DNA from: CAZDCD01 sp964503885
Lineage (GTDB): Bacteria > Bacteroidota > Bacteroidia > Bacteroidales > UBA10428
Length of the DNA stretch: 50,054 bases
Assembly (NCBI GenBank): GCA_964503885.1
Contig: CAZDCD010000031.1
Span: 1 to 50,054, forward strand
Direction of reading: 5' to 3'
The notes beneath the pieces are model-generated. The model had not been told where the DNA came from, ran no database searches, and saw only the letters and a program-made list of their open reading frames with translations. A program made the translations under genes and the position numbers. Below are positions 26,244 through 35,203 of the stretch, in pieces; positions within the stretch are counted from its first letter, which is position 1, and every line of letters starts with the position of its first letter.

Positions 26244-28936
26244 TTCCCCGGATAGTTTTCGGTGAAGAATTTCATATATCTTTCAGGAGATTTATCGGAA
26301 TTCAGGACAGCGAAATTCGGTTCGCTGATAACAAATCCATAAATGCCCGAAGCATCCACATCCCTGAAAACTTCCTGATTGCCCGTAATATTCCTGTAGT
26401 AATCCATTGCACTGTTCATATCACGAAATGACTTCAGGATGACAACCGATTGGTTCGGATTCAGATCAACCGTTTCAACCCTCAGGTTCAGCTTATCATA
26501 ATTGTCGAGGTTGAAATTTATAATGTTGAATATTAGTTGGTTATTGTTTATATTTTTCGGGACTACAAATCCGAAAAAATGGGTAACCCCGGCATTGAAT
26601 TCATACAACTTCCCGGCGATCACTTTCTCCTGTTCTTCTTTCAGGGCAGGACGTTCCTTGTCGATGAATGCAAGTATATGTTGTGCATTATCAGAAACTT
26701 CAGTACCCGGATATTTTGAAATGATCGTGAACAGGTTTTCCCTGAGTACCTTTACACCCGCTGTCTGTCCAAGAGATAAGGCACGCAGGTAGGCAAACCG
26801 GGCCACCAGGTTGTCATCGGGATAATTTGCCAGGGCATAGTCGCAACGTGTAATCACATCCTGATACAAGTTCTTTTTGTATTTTTCATACGTCTCAGCA
26901 TAGTAAATGTTAACCTTATTTTCTGCCTTTTCAAGCTCTTTCAGGTAATTCGGATTGGACAGAAGCTTTGCATAAGAGCTTTCCGGAAAATCCCCTATGA
27001 TCTTGTTTTTGTAAAATTCAGCCATCGCCAGGTTCGCGTCAAGCTTATATATAGAATACATTTCGTAGTAAGTCCTGAGAAGGTATTCAGAGGATGGAAA
27101 ACGGCTGATCAGCTCTTTAAACGACTGTATCGCCCTTTCATTATCTTTCAGGTCATTTTTATAGATAATACCCATAGTATACATGGCATTTTCAATCTTT
27201 TTGTCGGATGCCTGCATCGTGGAATCATTCAGCGGGATGTTCCGTAGGTAATAATCCCGGGACTTATTGTTCTGGTTCTCAGGTCTTGCAATGGCCTCTT
27301 CAGCAGGGGATTCAATATCTTCAGTGTTCGAAACAGTACTGAAACCTGAGGTTGATCTGTTCTTTCTTCTCCAGTTATCCTCAAGTTTCCGGTTTCCCCA
27401 TTTAAGTTTGAATTCTTTGTATCCCAGAGCCTTGGCTGTTACATTGTAAAAATACCATTGTCCCCCTCCGGTCGAACCGGGTTCAGCAGTAATATTTTGT
27501 GAGGACATTTGTTGACCGAATTGTTCGTTCAGCATTCGCTCCTGCTCACGCAACCTGTCTTCCTCTTCTTTTTTTCGTACATCTTCAATGAGTTTATCTA
27601 TAAATGCGATCAGATCGTTGTGAGAAAGCTTCGATAATCTCTGCACGCTGTCTTCGAAAGCAACCGTATTGATCTGTTTTACCAGGCTGGTGAGGTTTTT
27701 TGATTTTGCATAGAGAATATCGTAGCCCGGATAAGAAATATCAAGCATTGAAACGGCACTGTCGTAATATGCCTGCGCATTCATATAATCAGGTTCTTCG
27801 TAATACAGATTTGCCAGTGTAAGGTATGACCTTGTTTTTTGCTCTGCATTGGTTGTGCTTTTGTCGATTGATTTCCTGTAGCGTTCGACAGCCAGTTTTT
27901 TGTTTCCCTCTTTGTTTGCGAGGTTTCCGAGTGCATAATAGATTTGATCCTGGTACTCTATGTTCTTGTCATCCCTGAGCATTTTATTCAACTGGCTTTC
28001 GATTTCCTTAACCGACCCGTATCCTTTTTCATATGCAAGGGCCCTGTTGATCCTGGCATAAAATGTCATTTCATAAGGCGGATTCATTTTTATGACCCTG
28101 CCGTAGGTTTCCGAAGCCTTCTTTAATTTGTTCGTCTTCTCATACAGTTGCGCGAGAATAAAGGTGTAACGCACCTTCAGTCTCTTTTTATGGATGACCT
28201 TTCGTGCTTTTTCAAGGTAAGGGATTGCTTCTTCATACTGTTTCTGTTTGATAAAAAAATCTGCATAGGTAGTCCAAAGATCGTCCCGCAGCCGATTCGG
28301 CAGCGCCACATCTGCTCCGAGTGCTTTCAGCGTTTCTCCGGCATTTTTGAAATTTCCGGTTTCGTTATAGGTCCTTGCAAGCCAGATTCTTGTTTCAAAC
28401 AGTGTTTTATTGTTTTTAAATTCATTGAGCATAAAAAGAAATGTCTCCTTTGCTTTATCAAAATCGTGCTTGTAGAAGTATGCTTTACCCATCAGGAGAT
28501 AATTCTCATCGACGTAATTGTTATACTCTTTTTTATTATGAAATTCCCGTTGTGCAGGAGAAAGAGGCTTATTGTTCTTGATTTCGGGTTTAACGGAAAT
28601 GGAATGAAGGCTGACCAGTTTCTCCCCTTTTTTTATGGTACGGTCCATATCGGATGCAACCGCCTGCACCTGGGTATTGTCTCCGTAATAAAATACCGGG
28701 AGGATCTCGGTAAAATCGTCTTTGTATGACTGCACAATTGCGTAGTGCCCTTTTTTAAAGCTTTCGCTTCCGTTGAACAGTATGTTGTATTTCGAGGTTA
28801 TGCTGTGGTAGGTGCGCGACATAAAAGTATTCTTCTGTGTTGAACAGCTTCCCAGGAAAAGGAGTATCGGAAAAATATAGAGTATCGGTTTATTTTTCAA
28901 TGTTATTGTTTTTTCTGATATAACTTGAAAAAGCAT
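26240..28936 (-). CDS. porW: T9SS periplasmic lipoprotein PorW/SprE
   Basis: This is an 898-residue TPR-rich lipoprotein of the PorW/SprE family, required for T9SS function and gliding. A lipobox (FLGSC, lipidated Cys31) follows a hydrophobic stretch. A TTG at 28900 would give a more typical signal peptide (MKNKPILYIFPILLFL, Cys19) than the ATG at 28936. The hallmark N-terminal region YHSITSKYNILFNGSESF is present. TPR-like helical repeats fill about 80-420, a charged linker rich in Glu, Arg and Gln lies near 455-560, and further TPR units occupy 590-720. The C-terminus (about 770-898) has a DMNSAMDYYRNI-type SPOR-like tail. The 4-nt overlap with porX makes an operon of the lipoprotein and the regulator. 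Confidence 0.9.
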   Translation of the reverse strand: MLFQVISEKTITLKNKPILYIFPILLFLGSCSTQKNTFMSRTYHSITSKYNILFNGSESFKKGHYAIVQSYKDDFTEILPVFYYGDNTQVQAVASDMDRTIKKGEKLVSLHSISVKPEIKNNKPLSPAQREFHNKKEYNNYVDENYLLMGKAYFYKHDFDKAKETFLFMLNEFKNNKTLFETRIWLARTYNETGNFKNAGETLKALGADVALPNRLRDDLWTTYADFFIKQKQYEEAIPYLEKARKVIHKKRLKVRYTFILAQLYEKTNKLKKASETYGRVIKMNPPYEMTFYARINRALAYEKGYGSVKEIESQLNKMLRDDKNIEYQDQIYYALGNLANKEGNKKLAVERYRKSIDKSTTNAEQKTRSYLTLANLYYEEPDYMNAQAYYDSAVSMLDISYPGYDILYAKSKNLTSLVKQINTVAFEDSVQRLSKLSHNDLIAFIDKLIEDVRKKEEEDRLREQERMLNEQFGQQMSSQNITAEPGSTGGGQWYFYNVTAKALGYKEFKLKWGNRKLEDNWRRKNRSTSGFSTVSNTEDIESPAEEAIARPENQNNKSRDYYLRNIPLNDSTMQASDKKIENAMYTMGIIYKNDLKDNERAIQSFKELISRFPSSEYLLRTYYEMYSIYKLDANLAMAEFYKNKIIGDFPESSYAKLLSNPNYLKELEKAENKVNIYYAETYEKYKKNLYQDVITRCDYALANYPDDNLVARFAYLRALSLGQTAGVKVLRENLFTIISKYPGTEVSDNAQHILAFIDKERPALKEEQEKVIAGKLYEFNAGVTHFFGFVVPKNINNNQLIFNIINFNLDNYDKLNLRVETVDLNPNQSVVILKSFRDMNSAMDYYRNITGNQEVFRDVDASGIYGFVISEPNFAVLNSDKSPERYMKFFTENYPGK

Positions 28937-29067
28937 AACATATTTTGCAAATTCGAAAAATTATTGATTAAATGCTTCACCCATTTATATTTCTGAATAA
29001 ATCAGGGATTCAAAATTAGGCATTTAACCTGGTATATTAAAGCTCCCCGCAGGTATATTTTCATCCT

Positions 29068-29673
29068 TTACTGTTCCATTATTATACAGCCAACCTGCAC
29101 GGGGTGATCTTTCACCATAGTTTGCGGATTGAGATGCCTTATCATCCACAGCACAATAAGATCACCGCTTGCTGTCCAGGTGAAGAAGAACCCGAAAAGA
29201 AAAAGCAGCCCTATTCCTGTAACTATTCCCGCAACAGCAGGTAAGATCCCGAGCACCAATGCCGGAAGTACAATGCCTATTCTGTAAACCCATACCGGTA
29301 AGGGCTCTTTGCAGTGCACATAGGGTGACATGTCGGGACTCATAATACCAAATTTCAATATACGAAACCCTTTATGCAGGTAAACCAGCCACACCACGGC
29401 ATGAAGCAGCTCATGAATTATAGCTCCGGCTATTCCGAGAAGCGAAAAAAGCAGAATTTTTCTTAAAAGTTCAAGGTACAGAAATAACGAGCTCCAGTCA
29501 GTATGAAACCTGTGAAGAATAACGTCGAGGTAAGTAGTGAGGTTGTTTTCCCAGATCAGGATATAAGGTACAGCCAAAAGTAAAAGTAAAGGCACCAGCA
29601 AAATAGAAGCGATCCGATAAACTTTACTGATGCTTATGGTAATTTCTGCCTGTTTTCCGGTAAGGTCATTCAT
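29068..29673 (-). CDS. DUF3267 putative zincin membrane protease
   Basis: This is a 201-residue membrane protein with four predicted helices (about 18-41, 72-100, 127-150, 152-172). A zincin-type HELLH motif (His87, Glu88, His91) lies at the end of the second helix, as in the DUF3267 and M50-like families of putative intramembrane metalloproteases. A second metal-ligand region may be CKEPLPVWVYR or later histidines. The substrate is unknown. The ATG is 3 nt after the nfu stop, so it is the tail gene of the holB-to-nfu operon. Confidence 0.8.
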   Translation of the reverse strand: MNDLTGKQAEITISISKVYRIASILLVPLLLLLAVPYILIWENNLTTYLDVILHRFHTDWSSLFLYLELLRKILLFSLLGIAGAIIHELLHAVVWLVYLHKGFRILKFGIMSPDMSPYVHCKEPLPVWVYRIGIVLPALVLGILPAVAGIVTGIGLLFLFGFFFTWTASGDLIVLWMIRHLNPQTMVKDHPVQVGCIIMEQ

Positions 29674-29676
29674 GCA

Positions 29677-29925
29677 CTAACCAACGGCTATCAGCTCCCT
29701 GAGTTCGGGTAATTTTTTTCTGATTGCCTGTTCAATTCCGGCTTTGAGCGTCATCATGCTGAACGGGCATCCGTCACAGGCACCGGTAAGTTTGACCTTA
29801 ACCACGTAATCGTCGGTCATTTCAATGAGCGATACATCTCCGCCATCAGCAATCAGGTATGGTCTGACGCTCTCGATAGCCGATTTCACACGCTCAACCG
29901 CAGCATTCTTTTCTTTTGCTGTCAT
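29677..29925 (-). CDS. NifU-like C-terminal (Nfu) Fe-S carrier protein
   Basis: This is an 82-residue Nfu domain protein. The motif GACDGCPFSMMTLKAGIE carries the CxxC pair that holds a [4Fe-4S] cluster between two subunits, and VRPYLIADGGDVSLIE is the usual N-terminal signature. It delivers Fe-S clusters to target apoproteins. It sits 10 nt after mrp, which encodes a scaffold/carrier ATPase, so the two probably work together. Confidence 0.94.
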   Translation of the reverse strand: MTAKEKNAAVERVKSAIESVRPYLIADGGDVSLIEMTDDYVVKVKLTGACDGCPFSMMTLKAGIEQAIRKKLPELRELIAVG

Positions 29926-29935
29926 AGGCCATGTG

Positions 29936-31054
29936 TTAAAATTTTGTTGGATTTCTGTGTTTGGTTATCTCCACCACACGAGTCGGGTCAGTATCGGTAT
30001 GCCGTTTTATAACCTGAACAACCAGATTTTCCGCGATGGTTTTAAACGCTTCGCTAACCCGATCCTTCTTCAGGACCGAAGGTTTGCCGCTGTCGCCTGA
30101 TTCGCTTATACTTTGAATAATGGGAATCTGACCGAGCAACGGTACGTTGAATTCATGTGAAAGTCTTGCACACCCGTCTTTGCCGAAAATATAATACTTG
30201 TTTTCAGGCAGTTCATCGGGAGTAAACCACGACATGTTTTCAATGATCCCGAGTATCGGTACGTTTATGCTCGAGTTCCTGAACATATTGATCCCTTTTA
30301 CAGCATCAGCCAGCGCCACATTCTGAGGAGTACTGACAATTACTGCACCCGTGATCGGAACTGTTTGTACCAGTGTGAGATGTATGTCGCTGGTTCCGGG
30401 AGGAAGATCAATGAACATATAATCCAGCTCTCCCCATTCGGCATCTGTCATCAGCTGCCGGAGTGCATTTGAAGCCATGGGACCTCTCCATATAGTAGCA
30501 TCCTGGGGATCCACAAAGAATCCTATTGAAAGTACTTTAACGCCATATCTCTCAACAGGAATGATCATGTCTTTTCCGTTTACGGTATGTGCATATGGTC
30601 TCTCATTTTCCGCCAGGAGCATTTTAGGTACTGATGGTCCGAAAATATCAGCATCGATAAGTCCCGTTTTATATCCTGCCGAAGCAAATGCAACTGCCAG
30701 GTTTACAGCTACTGTTGATTTTCCGACCCCGCCTTTACCCGAAGCCACCGCAATGATGTTCTTTACTTCGTTCAGGACATGGCCTGTATCCGCAGCCTGG
30801 CTTTTCTGTTTCTCTTCTGTATTTATCTCGATGTTGATCTCAGATCCGAATTTTTCCTTAAGAATATTTGTGCACGCTCTTTTTATGGCCGATTTCAGCG
30901 GATCATTCTGTGTGGGAAAAACCAGTGAAAAGGATAATTTATCGGAGGTGACGGAAAGTCCCTGTACCAATCCCATCTCAACAATGTTATTTCCGGCGGC
31001 CGGATGAGTAACTTGTCTGAGTACCTCCAGAACCAGATCGTTATGAATGGCCAT
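29936..31054 (-). CDS. Mrp/ApbC (NBP35-type) Fe-S cluster carrier ATPase
   Basis: This is a 372-residue protein. An N-terminal DUF59/MIP18-like domain (about 1-90) is followed by a P-loop ATPase with the deviant Walker A SGKGGVGKSTVAVNLA, the switch motif DADIFGPSVPKML and the FIDLPPGTSDIHL Walker-B region. Most Mrp proteins carry a CxxC just after ENMSxF that bridges a cluster in the dimer. Here the corresponding stretch reads ENMSWFTPDELPENKYYIFG, and no CxxC is visible, only a single Cys in FGKDGCARL. It lies 10 nt upstream of nfu and 56 nt after the ATL gene. Carrier function is likely but the cluster ligands are uncertain. Confidence 0.9.
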   Translation of the reverse strand: MAIHNDLVLEVLRQVTHPAAGNNIVEMGLVQGLSVTSDKLSFSLVFPTQNDPLKSAIKRACTNILKEKFGSEINIEINTEEKQKSQAADTGHVLNEVKNIIAVASGKGGVGKSTVAVNLAVAFASAGYKTGLIDADIFGPSVPKMLLAENERPYAHTVNGKDMIIPVERYGVKVLSIGFFVDPQDATIWRGPMASNALRQLMTDAEWGELDYMFIDLPPGTSDIHLTLVQTVPITGAVIVSTPQNVALADAVKGINMFRNSSINVPILGIIENMSWFTPDELPENKYYIFGKDGCARLSHEFNVPLLGQIPIIQSISESGDSGKPSVLKKDRVSEAFKTIAENLVVQVIKRHTDTDPTRVVEITKHRNPTKF

Positions 31055-31110
31055 AGTTGATCCTTCAGATTTGCGCTAAAGAAACAAATATAGCAAATTT
31101 ATACTTTTAT

Positions 31111-31443
31111 TTAGATTAATTCTTTATTAGGATCCCAGAAATGTTTCCCGAATTTAACCACCCGGTCGTTTTCAACCATGATATCTTCATTTTCAAGCAA
31201 TTCCTGCATGAGATCGGGGTGCCTGAAATGGTGTTTCCCGGTGAGCAGGCCGTTGCGGTTCACCACCCTGTGGGCAGGTATGAAACCGGGCTGGTCGTGC
31301 GAGGCATTTAGTGCCCAACCTACCATACGGGCTGACTGTGGCGATCCTGCAGCCATGGCAATAGCGCCATACGTGGTGACCCTTCCCGGAGGTATCAGGC
31401 AGGTTATCCGGTACACGCGCTCAAAAAAGGAATTCTCATTCAT
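31111..31443 (-). CDS. alkyltransferase-like protein (MGMT fold without active-site Cys)
   Basis: This is a 110-residue MGMT C-terminal-domain protein. The winged-helix DNA-binding motifs IPPGRVTTYGAIAMAAGSP and ARMVGWALN are present. The catalytic PCHR motif of methyltransferases is PAHRVVNRNG here, so the acceptor cysteine is alanine. That places it with alkyltransferase-like (ATL) proteins, which bind O6-alkylguanine and flag lesions for nucleotide excision repair rather than reverse them. Its start overlaps the end of trmB by 8 nt. Confidence 0.9.
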   Translation of the reverse strand: MNENSFFERVYRITCLIPPGRVTTYGAIAMAAGSPQSARMVGWALNASHDQPGFIPAHRVVNRNGLLTGKHHFRHPDLMQELLENEDIMVENDRVVKFGKHFWDPNKELI

Positions 31444-32131
31444 CTTCGGGTTCCCCGATTAATCCTGCATTGTTCAACGAAAAACACAAATAACAGATAG
31501 GTTTGCCTTCGCCGAGAAACTGTGTTTCATAGAATGTGCTGATGCGCAACTTCTCGTCGGAAATTTCAACATTATAAAGATCAGCGGTAGCATCCTTTAA
31601 TTCAAAACGATTGTGGTGTATTACCGACAAGGTATAGTCATAGAGTTCACTGCTATCGGTTTTTAAATGAATCATACCCTGTGGTTTGAGAAATGCTGCA
31701 TAAAGCAACAGGAAACCGGTAGAAGTAAGCCTTTTCCTGCTCTTTTTTGGCTGCGGATCGGGAAATGTCAGCCAGATCTCGTCGATCTCATCCTGACCAA
31801 AAAATGATGTGACCTGTTCAATGCGTGTCCTCAGGAATACTGCGTTCCGCAGGTTTTCCTTCAGCGCTGTTTTTGCACCTTTCCATATCCTCGATCCCTT
31901 GATATCGACACCCAGAAAGTTAAGGCCCGGAAACATACGGGCCATCCCGACCGTATATTCCCCCTTTCCGCATCCAAGCTCCAGGATAATGGGATGATCA
32001 TTCCCGAAAATTTCCTGATGCCACCTGCCTTTCAGCCTGTGATCCTTCCTGAAGACTTCTTCAAATCCGGGCTGAATAACATTCGAAAAGGTTTCCATCT
32101 CAGCAAACCGTTCAAGCTTTCGTTTGCTCAT
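31436..32131 (-). CDS. trmB: tRNA (guanine46-N7)-methyltransferase
   Basis: This is a 231-residue SAM-dependent methyltransferase forming m7G46 in tRNA variable loops. The SAM-binding motif LELGCGKGEYTVGMA is followed by LGVDIKGSRIWKGAK, the catalytic/tRNA-binding WLTFPDPQPKKSRKRL and the C-terminal TDSSELYDYT. An N-terminal stretch of about 45 residues before the fold is typical. It is 19 nt behind gldH and overlaps the ATL gene by 8 nt. Confidence 0.95.
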   Translation of the reverse strand: MSKRKLERFAEMETFSNVIQPGFEEVFRKDHRLKGRWHQEIFGNDHPIILELGCGKGEYTVGMARMFPGLNFLGVDIKGSRIWKGAKTALKENLRNAVFLRTRIEQVTSFFGQDEIDEIWLTFPDPQPKKSRKRLTSTGFLLLYAAFLKPQGMIHLKTDSSELYDYTLSVIHHNRFELKDATADLYNVEISDEKLRISTFYETQFLGEGKPICYLCFSLNNAGLIGEPEDE

Positions 32132-32150
32132 TGATAAAAAAGTAGATGAA

Positions 32151-32630
32151 TTACTGCACTCTTTCGACCCGTATGCCTACATCGGCTATGCCATCAAGGT
32201 TTTTATTCCACATAGCATGCTGAATATCAAACTGATATATACCAGGATAAGGAAACTTAATGGTTGTTTTATAGGGCACCTGCAGGCTGAAAACACTTCC
32301 CGTACCTTTACCGTACCAGACACCCCGTTTATCGGCAAGTGGAATTTCGAACGTATCTCTTACAGATGCTCCTGCGGGTGATTTAACATCAATAAACAGG
32401 AAAATATTGCTATAGGGATATTCCCCGGTATTTCTGATGTTCAGGTAAATGTTGTAAATCCCGGCAGTATCGGCAATTGTTACATCATAGTGAATGCTGT
32501 CCCTGTAGTTCCAGGTTTCGCCGGGAATAGTGTTGTGCTGTTCGAAAACCATGTTTCTGTCGCAGGAGCTGCAGACAACAAAAATACACAGTGCAGAAAA
32601 CAGAAACCCGGTGGTTTTTTTGCTGATCAT
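32151..32630 (-). CDS. gldH: gliding motility lipoprotein GldH
   Basis: This is a 159-residue lipoprotein. The lipobox VCSSC follows a hydrophobic signal (residues about 8-22). The mature part is all-beta with the family pattern RNMVFEQHNTIPGETW, then IHYDVTIADTAGIYNIYLN, the RNTGEYPYSNIFLF strand pair and a C-terminal NKNLDGIADVGIRVE. GldH is needed for gliding and the stability of surface components in Flavobacterium; non-gliding Bacteroidota keep it too. Its ATG overlaps the ricT stop (4 nt), an order (holB-ricT-gldH) that I associate with the phylum. Confidence 0.88.
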   Translation of the reverse strand: MISKKTTGFLFSALCIFVVCSSCDRNMVFEQHNTIPGETWNYRDSIHYDVTIADTAGIYNIYLNIRNTGEYPYSNIFLFIDVKSPAGASVRDTFEIPLADKRGVWYGKGTGSVFSLQVPYKTTIKFPYPGIYQFDIQHAMWNKNLDGIADVGIRVERVQ

Positions 32631-33769
32631 CGCCTGTGGTGTATTTTTCTCCTGTTCGTATTCTGATTGTTGCCGGGAAATTTATCTTCAAAACGGGTCA
32701 GGCTGTCTTCATCGCCTATCGAAACATACTCGATCATGCTGGTTACATCCTTACCTTCCACACTTTCAAGCTTTTTAACTTTTTCACCTTTTTTATTCAG
32801 ATCCTGAATTTCTTTTACAGAGGCTACTGTAAGGCAAACTACGCTAACCGGCAGTTCCTTATGGTAAGAATACCACATCAGTTGTTTGAATACATCCGTT
32901 TTCATATGGTATGCAGGACCGTTCTCTGTTTCAAGTACAACCGAGGTATCCGGAAAATCTTTCTGGGCATCGAGATAGGCATCCACTTCATAATTCAGGC
33001 AACATTTAAGTTTGCTGCATTGTCCGGCAAGTTTCTGCGGATTAAGAGAAACACCCTGGTCGCGCGCAGAGCCAGTGGTTACCGAAACAAAATTAGATAT
33101 ATAAGAACAGCAGCAAAGCTCTCGGCCACAGGTTCCAATACCGCCGATCCTTCCTGCTTCCTGACGTGCGCCTATCTGTTTCATTTCAATCCTCACCTTA
33201 AAACGATCGGCCAGCACTTTGATCAATTCCCTGAAATCTACACGGTCATCGGCAATATAATAAAATATGGCTTTGGTGCCGTCACCCTGGTACTCTACAT
33301 CACCGATCTTCATATCGAGGCTAAGGTCGGCGGCTATTTTTCTCGATTCGAGCATGGTATTGTACTCAAGGGCAATAGAACTCCTCCATTTTTCGACATC
33401 AACAGGCTTGGCTTTCCGGTAGATTTTTCTGAGATCATCCTCACCCGATTTCAGGTTCATCCGTTTCATCTGCCGTCGTACCAGGTATCCTGTAAGTGAA
33501 ACCACCCCGATATCATGACCCGGCGAAGCTTCAACCGCCACGATATCACCTACCCTTAGATTTACATTATCACCTTTTTTATAAAACCCCTTGCGGGTAT
33601 TCTTAAACCTTACCTCCACAATATCACAATCCTGAAAATCCTCGTGGACTTCATTGAGGTAATTGAAAGTATCCAGTTTATTGCATCCGGTGTTCTCGCA
33701 AAAAGCAATGTCAGCCGAATCCTGCATAAGGTTCCGGCATCCCCTTCCATCCTGTCCGCATATACTCAT
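32627..33769 (-). CDS. PSP1/RicT-family protein
   Basis: This is a 380-residue protein with a PSP1 C-terminal domain (related to RicT/YaaT). I chose the ATG at 33769 (MSICGQDGRGCRN); a TTG at 33850 would add 27 residues that look unrelated. Motifs are EVRFKNTRKGFYKKG, VAVEASPGHDIGVVSLTG and IGTCGRELCCCSY with SKLKCCLNYEVDAYLD. The cysteines resemble those that bind Fe-S clusters in Bacillus RicT. The C-terminal basic tail ends in RRKIHHRR. Bacillus RicT acts with RicA/RicF in RNase Y control; no RicA/F is present here, so the role may differ. It lies between holB and gldH. Confidence 0.88.
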   Translation of the reverse strand: MSICGQDGRGCRNLMQDSADIAFCENTGCNKLDTFNYLNEVHEDFQDCDIVEVRFKNTRKGFYKKGDNVNLRVGDIVAVEASPGHDIGVVSLTGYLVRRQMKRMNLKSGEDDLRKIYRKAKPVDVEKWRSSIALEYNTMLESRKIAADLSLDMKIGDVEYQGDGTKAIFYYIADDRVDFRELIKVLADRFKVRIEMKQIGARQEAGRIGGIGTCGRELCCCSYISNFVSVTTGSARDQGVSLNPQKLAGQCSKLKCCLNYEVDAYLDAQKDFPDTSVVLETENGPAYHMKTDVFKQLMWYSYHKELPVSVVCLTVASVKEIQDLNKKGEKVKKLESVEGKDVTSMIEYVSIGDEDSLTRFEDKFPGNNQNTNRRKIHHRR

Positions 33770-33862
33770 AGCATCGTTCAAAGTTAGGTTATGTGCTGCA
33801 TTCGCCAAGTCCCGAAAAGCAACCCGGCGAACAGATCCATCAGAGAACAAAAATAATCATTT

Positions 33863-34990
33863 TTACTCTTTAAGCAATTTATGCAATTTTAGTGCAACAT
33901 CGGTCAGTACCACCCTTACATTGGCATTCATGCCAATATCGCGTGAGGCATTGTTAAACAGGCTGTATAACATATCGATATTCCTGTCGTTGACATAAGG
34001 GTGAAAATTATCTGAAAATTTTTTTTCATCCAATGTAATATAGGTGATATCCGGGTTTTTGAGATTCATCATATAGTTTTCCCGTATCATTCTCTGCCCG
34101 TAATCGAGCAGCCTTTTCTGCTTTTCCCGTCCGATACGCGCAATTTCATCAACCAGATCAAGAATGCCGGGTATGTCTGATTTGTAGGAAAGACGCATCA
34201 GTTCGGTGAACTTTTCAAGATTATAGGTGTTCTCCTCACTGTTGCTGATGAACTCAGTAAGTTTAAGATAGTTGCCGTTTGCCAGATGAACCAGGTTTTC
34301 GATCATAGAGTCGCTAAACCGGTATTCTTTCTTCAGGAATGCCTCGATATCCCGGTCGCTGATCGCCGGAATTTTTATGAGTTGTACCCTTGAGAGGATA
34401 GTGGACAAAATTTCACCTGAATCTTCAGTTACCATAAAAAAAAAGGTATTGCCGGGTGGTTCTTCTATGATTTTCAGCAATTTGTTAGCAGCACTTGCAT
34501 TCATTTTTTCAGGCAGCCAAATGACCATCACCTTATAATCCGATTCAAATGGCTTAAGGCTTAGTCTTTTTAATATATTGTGGCTTTCATCCACACCGAT
34601 AAACCCCTGCTTGTTTTCAATGCCGATATAATCATACCATTGTGTTTCACGCATATAGGGATGTTGAAGAAAGAATTCTCTCCACTGTGAAATGTAATCA
34701 TCGCTCACGGGATCCTTTGCAACCGATCTGCCGGTGTTTACAGGAAATATAAGGTGCAAATCGGGATGTACAAGCTTGTTGTATTTCAGGCAACTGCTGC
34801 ATTTTCCGCAGGAATCTTCAGGTGACCGGTCGAGACAACTGATATATGTGGCAAACGCCACTGCCATAGCCAGTTTACCGCATCCCTCAGGACCGAGAAA
34901 AAGCTGTGCATGACCGATCTTTCCTTCCGAAACGGTCTTTCTCAGTTTTGTCTTAACCTCATCCTGTCCAATGATTTCACGGAATTGCAT
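33863..34990 (-). CDS. holB: DNA polymerase III delta-prime subunit
   Basis: This is a 375-residue AAA+ clamp-loader subunit. The Walker A is degenerate as in delta-prime (LGPEGCGKLAMAVAFA). A zinc-binding cysteine set lies in DSCGKCSSCLKYNKL, and the sensor-like VIWLPEKMNASAANKLLKIIEEPP and SRVQLIKIPAISDRD follow. The C-terminal helical domain binds the other loader subunits. It is the first gene of the minus-strand operon. An Fe-S/ribosome/DNA mix follows, typical of Bacteroidota housekeeping operons. Confidence 0.92.
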   Translation of the reverse strand: MQFREIIGQDEVKTKLRKTVSEGKIGHAQLFLGPEGCGKLAMAVAFATYISCLDRSPEDSCGKCSSCLKYNKLVHPDLHLIFPVNTGRSVAKDPVSDDYISQWREFFLQHPYMRETQWYDYIGIENKQGFIGVDESHNILKRLSLKPFESDYKVMVIWLPEKMNASAANKLLKIIEEPPGNTFFFMVTEDSGEILSTILSRVQLIKIPAISDRDIEAFLKKEYRFSDSMIENLVHLANGNYLKLTEFISNSEENTYNLEKFTELMRLSYKSDIPGILDLVDEIARIGREKQKRLLDYGQRMIRENYMMNLKNPDITYITLDEKKFSDNFHPYVNDRNIDMLYSLFNNASRDIGMNANVRVVLTDVALKLHKLLKE

Positions 34991-35086
34991 CCTTTTTCCA
35001 GCAATTAACAGATTTCGGGTAAAGGTAAAAAAAGTACAAACAATATATCATGAATAATTTCTGCATTATTGGCGAGTAGCGACCAC

Positions 35087-35094
35087 CAAAATTA
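35087..35094 (-). promoter_or_regulatory. candidate -7 element for the holB operon
   Basis: Read on the minus strand, TAATTTTG matches TAnnTTTG exactly, 97 nt before the holB ATG. No -33 TTG at the usual distance is visible, so this is a weak call. The same 213-bp region holds the promoter for pgk in the opposite direction. Confidence 0.3.
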
Positions 35095-35203
35095 AGGGTG
35101 AATAAAGACCGGAAAGATTGGCCAATAATCGGATTTTTTTTTGTTATTTTGTGCGTTCTTATCCCGTTAAACCTAATTTATTTATCTTAAAACAATACCA
35201 AAC

